Shown here piece by piece: positions 58,840-64,000 of a stretch of DNA of 64,000 nucleotides. Position 1 is the first letter of the stretch, and each line of letters begins with the position of its first letter. The notes below the pieces were generated by a model. It made no database searches. It was given only the letters and a program-made list of their open reading frames with translations, and was not told the origin of the DNA. Origin of the DNA: a virus. The DNA lies in IMG/VR virus record IMGVR_UViG_3300017963_000225, positions 27,635 to 91,634 of that record; one strand, given 5' to 3'. Position numbers and translations under genes: made by a program.

Positions 58840-60267
58840 TTAATATGGCTCGTTATCAAAACCGCACGGCTCACCGCCTTCATAGTACGGGTCATCTTGA
58901 GGCGGCGAACCTGCCGCACTGATTGGGTAAACTTGCTGATCGTTTTGGCTATAGTTATTTTCGCCGCTGTTGCGTTCTGGTGCCTCACCGTCCCCAAGGT
59001 CGGGCGAAGGGCTTTGCGTCAAGCAGGAGCGAAACTCGGCGATCCTTGACGGCACCTGGGGGGCGACTTGAGGTGCCGCCGAAACGATGGCGGCCTCGCC
59101 GCCCGGTGAGCTGGGCAGGGGGAGCACGATCTTCGCATCCTTGCCGATCCCATCCCGCTTGGGAGTAGGCACGCAGCCATCGTTAGGCACGAAACCCGGA
59201 CACATCGCGGGGTCTAGCTCTGTGTTCTCCGCGCAATCCTTGTGGTGCATGGGCGACAAGGCGAGTAGCAGTTTGCGAAAATGCGCCGCCGACGGCGTTG
59301 CGCTCGGATCGAAACACTCGGCAGGCCACATTAAGCTCTTGTATTTCTTGCCCATCATCAAGTTATCCCAGCTTGGCTGCCAAAATTTTGGGCGTCCATC
59401 GTGTGCAAAAAGTAAGCTGGCGCCGATTTGAGCACTCATGAGGCGCATGGTCGTGGCCACCACGTTGCCACGAGTCCCACCGTTCTCGATCTCGATCAGC
59501 TTCGCCAGGCGCTCCAAAAGCTCGGGGTCCGCGTCCGAGTGGACAGGATCGTCGATGCCAGCGGTGATCGCGCACTGGACACGAGCCCACGCCAAAAGGC
59601 TCACGGCGCAGTCGGCAAGCTGCCCACGCCAGGTGGGACCGCACGACTCGACAACGCTCTTGAAGCCCCCCCATCCAACCGGCAGCACGGACCTAGCCGC
59701 CCTTTCGCCGATCGTCAGGTTTGCCGTCTCGCCCTGCTCCGCTCCGCTTCTGCTTGCAGGCTCGTCAGAGCCTTTAGCAGAAGCAGAAGAAGAAGAATAG
59801 GTTGGACGGTGGTTGGATTCGGTTGAACCGCTGTTGAGCCGCTGTTTACGTTTGTCGGCCTGTATTTCTTGGCTCCTCTTGCCCTTATTCGACTGCGATA
59901 TCAGAAACTTAACCCTCTTGGACATGCCGTTGACGTAAAAGAACCCCGGTTCATTCCAACAGCGGTTCAACTCCGGTTGAACAACTGTTAAGCATTTGCT
60001 CACCTCATGTTTAGCATCGGCTAGAAGCTGTTCACAGGGGGTCACGAGCCCTGCATCTACCAGCGCCTGAACAACTCGGTCTTTTGCCGCGCATTCGCAC
60101 GTATGCGCCAGCTCCAAAGCTGTCATGATTGGGCGCTTTTCTTTGTGGCAGCGCACCCAAATAGCCATCATGCGACCGATGGCCTCGAAGCGTTTCCAGT
60201 CCATAGCGTCAGCCAAAAGACCAAATCTGCCATCGCTGAACACGCCTTCATCGACGAGAATATTCAC
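58840..60267 (-). CDS. Replication initiator/loader-like protein
   Basis: A 475-residue protein starting at GTG 60267. Residues 1-110 look like a helical winged-helix (MTALELAHTCECAAKDRVVQ). A Ser/Glu linker follows, then a helical domain with many Trp and Cys (SLMWPAECFDPSATPSAAHF; KFWQPSWDNLMMG). The form and place resemble DnaD-like or lambda O-like loaders. No P-loop seen. The gene precedes the primase-helicase, where loaders are common. Family not proven. Confidence 0.5.
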   Translation of the reverse strand: MNILVDEGVFSDGRFGLLADAMDWKRFEAIGRMMAIWVRCHKEKRPIMTALELAHTCECAAKDRVVQALVDAGLVTPCEQLLADAKHEVSKCLTVVQPELNRCWNEPGFFYVNGMSKRVKFLISQSNKGKRSQEIQADKRKQRLNSGSTESNHRPTYSSSSASAKGSDEPASRSGAEQGETANLTIGERAARSVLPVGWGGFKSVVESCGPTWRGQLADCAVSLLAWARVQCAITAGIDDPVHSDADPELLERLAKLIEIENGGTRGNVVATTMRLMSAQIGASLLFAHDGRPKFWQPSWDNLMMGKKYKSLMWPAECFDPSATPSAAHFRKLLLALSPMHHKDCAENTELDPAMCPGFVPNDGCVPTPKRDGIGKDAKIVLPLPSSPGGEAAIVSAAPQVAPQVPSRIAEFRSCLTQSPSPDLGDGEAPERNSGENNYSQNDQQVYPISAAGSPPQDDPYYEGGEPCGFDNEPY

Positions 60268-60273
60268 GGTATG

Positions 60274-60534
60274 TCACCCTTTCTTGCCGAGTAGTTTCTG
60301 TGCTTCTGCCACCGCCTCGACGGCACTTGCTATCCACACTTGCAGCAGCTCAGGACTGCGATGCGAGCGCATGGAGTAAACAAAATCTCTGAAGGCATCG
60401 CCCTCCAACCGCACCGGCGTTCCGTCGGGAAGCTCCACAACAAGGCGCGATCCTGTAACCTCAAAGACAGCCATCGTTGCCAAAACTGACACGCTGCTGC
60501 GAAGCTGCGGGCGCTCCTTGACGCTAATCGCCAT
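60274..60534 (-). CDS. Small uncharacterised protein
   Basis: An 86-residue protein, start ATG 60534 behind GGGGGAGAGG; frame open to 60618. A beta N-terminus (VSVLATMAVFEVTGSRLVVE) and helix (LLQVWIASAVEAVAEAQKLL). Unknown, perhaps a regulator or loader partner. Confidence 0.55.
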   Translation of the reverse strand: MAISVKERPQLRSSVSVLATMAVFEVTGSRLVVELPDGTPVRLEGDAFRDFVYSMRSHRSPELLQVWIASAVEAVAEAQKLLGKKG

Positions 60535-60615
60535 CACCTCTCCCCCAAAATTTATGCAAGTTGACGCATGATTTTTCTCGTCGCGATCCCACCACGACCG
60601 CCTTGTCCCGGTCAA

Positions 60616-60643
60616 CATAATTTTGTGTCGAGGAAAAATTATG
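60616..60643. other. AT-rich inverted repeat
   Basis: CATAATTTT and AAAATTATG form perfect 9-base arms separated by 10 bases, overlapping the stop of the 60639 gene. It could be an operator or weak terminator for either strand. Confidence 0.45.
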
Positions 60644-61781
60644 TGGCGTCGTCCGACGTGCCTTCTTCTTGAGCACGCACCTCGGCTTCGATCGTTTCGG
60701 CTTGGGTAAGTTGATCGGACTGTACGAGCTGGCGCAGTGACTCCATCTTGGCCAGCTCGCCTTCGAGCTGCTCAGGGGTCATCGAGCCGAGCTTGGAGGC
60801 ATAGCGCTTGAGCGTGACCGACATGCTGTCTGTTTCGCCCTGGCCGGCCTTCTGGGCTCCCTGCATCTGCTGGATGAGGATATTGACGTTGCCCGAGCCA
60901 TCGACCATCCGACGCATGACCTCGGCGGCCATGGCAATGTCGCTTATGGTGGGCACCTTGAGCAGCTCGGTCGTGCCGTCGCCCGACTTGACGCGGCCTG
61001 TCTGGTTGTATTGCATGAGCTGGACGTTGGCCACCTTGAGCTGCTGGTACATCATCTTGTGCAGCTCGAAGTTGCGAACGGCTGCCGCCAGGCGCATTTC
61101 GTCCGGTATTACGTCAAAGGTGGCATAGACATGATTGAGCCGCTGGCCTCGCCAATCGTCGCGCTGCGACACGCGGCGAATCGACTGTTCGGTGATCGAC
61201 TTGAACATGAGCGGGCGTCCCAATTTGTCGATGATCCCGAACTCGATCATCAGCGCCCTGAGGTTTGGCATCTCGCCAACTGGCGCGAGGATGTAGGCGT
61301 CGCGCACCTTCTCAATTAGCGCTTCTTCCTCGGTGACTGGCACGGCAATATGCACCTTGCGCTCCTCATGCACCTGAGCAAACTGCTTGGCTACCGGATG
61401 ACTCAGCCGAGCGGTTGACTTGACGACCTTCTCTTTATCAATCGTGAACCTCTGTTCTGTTTTCTCTTTTTTGTTCTTGATAAGAATCGTGAAGCCTTCA
61501 GGCGACTGGCAGTTGAGAACGCGGCTTTTCCATTCTTTCCGCACCTCGATCGGCGCATTTGGAAACATCGCAAGGCATTCCTGCGCGATCAGTCCTTCGT
61601 CGTAGCGCTCGTAAATCCATGAGCTTGTTTTGCGAAGCGACCGCGCCAGCTCCTCTGCGGTAAACGCGCGATTGTGTAGGCTCGGATTGTCCTTTATCGC
61701 GTTTCGCAGAATGATGAGGTCTTGTTGTTTGATGGGCCGGCGTGATTTACTTGCTTTGTTTTTTTCACGATTGGAGGTCAT
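60639..61781 (-). CDS. Uncharacterised HTH-containing protein
   Basis: A 380-residue protein starting ATG 61781. Near residues 40-60 is FTAEELARSLRKTSSWIYER, a helix-turn-helix. The centre (LSHPVAKQFAQVHEERKVHI; RALMIEFGIIDKLGRPLMFK) and C-terminus (coiled coil, SLRQLVQSDQLTQAETIEAE) are unrecognised. It may be a regulator or replication factor. The start is only 3 bases from the plus-strand gene, and its leader therefore overlaps that gene's coding region. Confidence 0.5.
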   Translation of the reverse strand: MTSNREKNKASKSRRPIKQQDLIILRNAIKDNPSLHNRAFTAEELARSLRKTSSWIYERYDEGLIAQECLAMFPNAPIEVRKEWKSRVLNCQSPEGFTILIKNKKEKTEQRFTIDKEKVVKSTARLSHPVAKQFAQVHEERKVHIAVPVTEEEALIEKVRDAYILAPVGEMPNLRALMIEFGIIDKLGRPLMFKSITEQSIRRVSQRDDWRGQRLNHVYATFDVIPDEMRLAAAVRNFELHKMMYQQLKVANVQLMQYNQTGRVKSGDGTTELLKVPTISDIAMAAEVMRRMVDGSGNVNILIQQMQGAQKAGQGETDSMSVTLKRYASKLGSMTPEQLEGELAKMESLRQLVQSDQLTQAETIEAEVRAQEEGTSDDAT

Positions 61782-61784
61782 GCC

Positions 61785-62222
61785 GTGGATTCTGCCTTTC
61801 TAACGTCCGCTGTCTCATTCAGTATCGGATTGGTCGCACTTCTAAACATCGTCATCCTTGCCAGGGAAATTGGCAACCTTCGACAAAAGGTCGCCAACTC
61901 AGACGAACGGCAAGCATCGATGCGGGCTCAACTCGACACGACCCGAGCCGCAATCACCGCAACGCGAAGGGTAATCGAAATTTTGGCCGACAGGTATAGG
62001 GATCTCCACAACGATGTCGGCGACATGGCCGACGAGCTTGCCAAGCTTGCAGGCATGATGCAGCCACAAAACGAGGCATACCAGCTTCCAGAAAATATTG
62101 TTGTTGATGAGGAGGCTTTTATGCGTAAGGAGCGCGGCGTGATAAAATCACAGCTAGACGACGCCGACGACGATGACTTCAGCGATGAAGCAACCAGAGA
62201 GGTTTTCGCTCAGGAGCATTGA
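61785..62222 (+). CDS. Membrane-anchored coiled-coil protein
   Basis: A 145-residue protein starting GTG 61785 with GGAGG upstream. Residues 5-27 (FLTSAVSFSIGLVALLNIVI) are a membrane helix. A long coiled coil follows (LAREIGNLRQKVANSDERQA), then an acidic end (DDADDDDFSDEATREV). It starts the only plus-strand block. May act as a membrane or lysis-associated protein, but no such motif is certain. Confidence 0.6.
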   Translation: MDSAFLTSAVSFSIGLVALLNIVILAREIGNLRQKVANSDERQASMRAQLDTTRAAITATRRVIEILADRYRDLHNDVGDMADELAKLAGMMQPQNEAYQLPENIVVDEEAFMRKERGVIKSQLDDADDDDFSDEATREVFAQEH

Positions 62223-62732
62223 ATGTCTTTTGCATCGGATCGCAAGCTGCTTTCGTGTCCCACCTGCGCGGACAAAAAATGGCACCGGAAGCTGGAGCGG
62301 CTTGTTTATCGATGCACCGCCTGCGGCAACGCGCTGGACTTAGCCACGGTCAAACGTGACGAAAAACGACAGCGCGACACCGAGCGGCGATTCAAGCAAG
62401 AGCCGAAGCCACGCAAGAAACGACCCACCCGCAAAATACGCCTTATCGACAAGCCTTTTGTCGCATTCATTCACGACTGGCCTTGCATCGTTCCAGGATG
62501 CGAAAGGCCGTGGCCAGTGCATGCGCATCACTCCATACCGCGAGGAAGAGGTGGCAGCGACCGCACCTGCATTCCGCTATGTCACCGCCACCATGCCGAC
62601 TATCACGACAAAATTGGCAGCATCGAAGCGGCTGAGAAAGAATGGGGGATTGACGTTGAAGCTGCTACAATAGCACTCAATGCGGCCTTTGATGCCGGAC
62701 GGCAAGGGCCATACCACGGGATGGAGCCGTGA
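62223..62732 (+). CDS. HNH/Ref-like nuclease with zinc ribbon
   Basis: A 169-residue protein. A zinc ribbon CPTCADKKW...CTACGNALDL at the N-terminus, a basic linker, then CIVPGCERPWPVHAHHSIPR with GSDRTCIPLCHRHHADYHDK, the HNH/Ref (RecA-dependent nuclease) pattern with HH and HxxxxH. In P1, Ref cuts DNA in RecA filaments. Starts directly after the previous stop (TGA ATG). Coding is on plus. Confidence 0.7.
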   Translation: MSFASDRKLLSCPTCADKKWHRKLERLVYRCTACGNALDLATVKRDEKRQRDTERRFKQEPKPRKKRPTRKIRLIDKPFVAFIHDWPCIVPGCERPWPVHAHHSIPRGRGGSDRTCIPLCHRHHADYHDKIGSIEAAEKEWGIDVEAATIALNAAFDAGRQGPYHGMEP

Positions 62733-62950
62733 ATCTTGAGGTCTACATCGTCTCGAACATTGTCTGCATCGCCAGCTTCCTGCTTGGTGTTTACCTGCGC
62801 CATTTCGCCATACGCCAAGTAGCGCACCTGCCTGTTTTCTTCCTAGCTATGCTTGTCAGCGCCATACTCCAGTTCTATGCGTTTTTCGGCTTTCTAGTTA
62901 ACTGGCACGCATTTGTAACCGCACCCAATCTCCATGATATAATCAAGTAA
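62729..62950 (+). CDS. Small membrane protein
   Basis: A 73-residue protein with two hydrophobic helices (IVSNIVCIASFLLGVYL; FFLAMLVSAILQFYAFFGFL). GTG start overlaps the nuclease stop (GTGA). Could be a holin or a membrane-located partner; no proof. Confidence 0.55.
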   Translation: MNLEVYIVSNIVCIASFLLGVYLRHFAIRQVAHLPVFFLAMLVSAILQFYAFFGFLVNWHAFVTAPNLHDIIK

Positions 62951-62972
62951 ATCAAAAATTCTGGAGGCTTCC

Positions 62973-63425
62973 GTGAAAAGGGTCCTACCGATCCTGTGCG
63001 CGGTATTGCTTGCGCTAAAAGCGGTCACGCCGACGCCGGTCGTCGTCCGCTATGATGACGCAATCAAGATGGTGCAATCGAAACCAGCCGTCGTCGATGT
63101 CACCATCACGAAGGAGGCGATCGAGTATGCGATTGACGATGGCTTGCCGTCGATAATGGCGTCGGCGTCGGTCGAGCCTGTCGTGGAGTTCGATCAGCAA
63201 ATTGGCTATCGGCTGCTGACCGTCAATCCGGGCTCGATATGGGAGGCTCTAAATCTGAGGGCTGGCGACATTGTGCTTGAGGTCGAAGGCATACCACTTT
63301 CGAGCGAGGAAAGGACGAAATCGATCGTCTTCTTTGTCATCACGCAACGGACGTTCACCTACACTGTCAGACATAAAACGGGCAGAGTGTTTGAAGAGGT
63401 CTTGTACCAAGTCGTGGTCCAATAA
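62973..63425 (+). CDS. Exported PDZ-like domain protein
   Basis: A 150-residue protein with GTG start behind GGAGG. Residues 1-20 (MKRVLPILCAVLLALKAVTP) are a signal or anchor. The C-terminal half (YRLLTVNPGSIWEALNLRAG, DIVLEVEGIPLSS) is a PDZ-like domain like those in type II secretion GspC and DegS. No protease seen. It may bind a periplasmic partner; possible role in lysis or superinfection control. Confidence 0.6.
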   Translation: MKRVLPILCAVLLALKAVTPTPVVVRYDDAIKMVQSKPAVVDVTITKEAIEYAIDDGLPSIMASASVEPVVEFDQQIGYRLLTVNPGSIWEALNLRAGDIVLEVEGIPLSSEERTKSIVFFVITQRTFTYTVRHKTGRVFEEVLYQVVVQ

Positions 63426-63465
63426 AAAAGAAGGCCGCCTGTACCCCCGCATAGGTACAGGCGGC
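63423..63465 (-). terminator. Intrinsic terminator, possibly bidirectional
   Basis: An 11-bp stem GCCGCCTGTAC/GTACAGGCGGC (63434-63465) is followed on the minus strand by CTTCTTTTTTATT. It ends the minus-strand gene at 63652-63978 and, as a GC hairpin after the plus-strand PDZ gene, could also halt plus transcription. The bases from 63466 to 63529 show no feature I can support. Confidence 0.7.
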
Positions 63466-63550
63466 ACAGCACCGCCAATCGCTCCCAATCCCCCCTCACG
63501 ACACCCGAGAGCTTGATTATAAATCAGACATGCTCGAAGGAACAAATCCG

Positions 63551-63655
63551 ATGGAAGAATTGATCGCCATGATCGTTAAAGGCGTCCTAGGTGCGTCGGC
63601 CATACTGACCTTTGTCGCCGCGTTTGTGTTGGGCGCCATCATAAGCTCCGTCTAG
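63551..63655 (+). CDS. 34-residue membrane peptide
   Basis: A short gene (MEELIAMIVKGVLGASAILT then FVAAFVLGAIISSV) preceded by AAGGA; the frame is open from ATG 63530. A single hydrophobic helix covers most of it. Its stop overlaps the stop of the convergent gene (CTAG). May be a small membrane toxin, holin or lysis regulator; unknown. Confidence 0.55.
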   Translation: MEELIAMIVKGVLGASAILTFVAAFVLGAIISSV

Positions 63656-63978
63656 TCTTCGGGGAGTAAATCCGATTGCCGACGGTCGAGGGCCTCATCG
63701 CCGGTTTTCTCGCCGAAACCAGTTGAGCGCTCGAAGTGCTCGATGCAAATCATGACCGCCTCCTCCAACGGACAGCCATGCGAGAGGCGAAGCTGGCCAG
63801 TGATGCGACGGAAGGTGCCGACCTGCTCCTCGTCGAGGTAAAGACTGATGGGGTGCTTCAGCGTGCCCTCCGTCTCCAGCTCCTCGTCGTCCAGCTTGTA
63901 TTTGCCGGCGTCGTCAGCGGGCTCCTCTAGGATGAGGTTGGCCCAAGCGTCGAAGTCGGAAAACTCCTCGGACGACAT
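63652..63978 (-). CDS. Acidic uncharacterised protein, possibly partial
   Basis: A 108-residue acidic protein (MSSEEFSDFDAWANLILEEP; LKHPISLYLDEEQVGTFRRI). No Shine-Dalgarno is visible before ATG 63978, and the frame stays open to the window end, so the true start may lie outside. The region LYLDEEQVGTFRRITGQLRL suggests a CopG/ribbon-helix-helix-like regulator, but this is weak. Confidence 0.5.
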   Translation of the reverse strand: MSSEEFSDFDAWANLILEEPADDAGKYKLDDEELETEGTLKHPISLYLDEEQVGTFRRITGQLRLSHGCPLEEAVMICIEHFERSTGFGEKTGDEALDRRQSDLLPED

Positions 63979-64000
63979 GATTTCGGCGGTGAGCGTTTTC

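Overview
This window is about 64 kb of a contractile-tailed (myovirus-type) double-stranded DNA bacteriophage. The assignment rests on one strand holding TerL, portal, prohead protease, major capsid, tail sheath, tail tube, tape measure and baseplate genes in near-canonical order. Genes are tightly packed, often overlapping by 4 bases (ATGA), and nearly all lie on the minus strand. The only plus-strand genes are at about 61.8-63.7 kb. Ribosome binding sites are AGGAGG-like. The SSB ends in the DIPF tip that binds bacterial SSB partners, and a CsrA homologue is present, so the host is probably a Gram-negative bacterium. I cannot name the host. No integrase, repressor or lysin was recognised, so lifestyle is open.

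Layout in the direction of transcription (high to low coordinates). (1) 56-62 kb: replication block with a T7 gp4-like primase-helicase, a putative initiator or loader and SSB, bordered by a divergent plus-strand block (coiled-coil membrane protein, HNH/Ref-like nuclease, small membrane protein, PDZ-like exported protein, 34-aa membrane peptide). (2) 50.6-55.2 kb: small accessory genes, including tRNA-Asn, an Acb2-like cyclic-nucleotide sponge candidate, an HNH nuclease, a RyR-domain protein, a YkgJ-type cysteine-cluster protein and CsrA. (3) 46-50.4 kb: a glycosyltransferase and a polysaccharide pyruvyl transferase-like protein, a winged-helix protein and small genes. (4) 30.7-46 kb: TerL, portal, a cold-shock protein overlapping the portal gene, then very large 'polyvalent' proteins: an SNF2-like helicase, a MuF-like protein, and a 1638-residue fusion of kinase-like, zinc-metallopeptidase and UvrD-like helicase modules. 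(5) 26-30.6 kb: prohead protease, scaffold-like protein, capsid protein. (6) 15.3-26 kb: fibre, head-tail connector and neck genes, including a His-rich repeat protein. (7) 1-15.3 kb: sheath, tube, a tRNA-like element, tail chaperones, tape measure, hub, spike and baseplate.

The most striking signal is a short N-terminal tag, roughly M-[RK]-F-[LF]-x-K-[AS], on many head-module proteins. It recurs twice inside the 1638-residue protein, each time at a GTG codon (the first with a good Shine-Dalgarno) and each time followed by a PVGT...ADGxYVKVDDH block. Similar hydrophobic-x-K-[AS] sites occur in the protease, scaffold and capsid proteins. I infer a capsid-targeting or prohead-protease processing signal that loads helicases, a metallopeptidase and a kinase-like domain into the virion for injection, in the manner of P1 DarB and the polyvalent proteins of Iyer and colleagues. 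This is inference from sequence alone.
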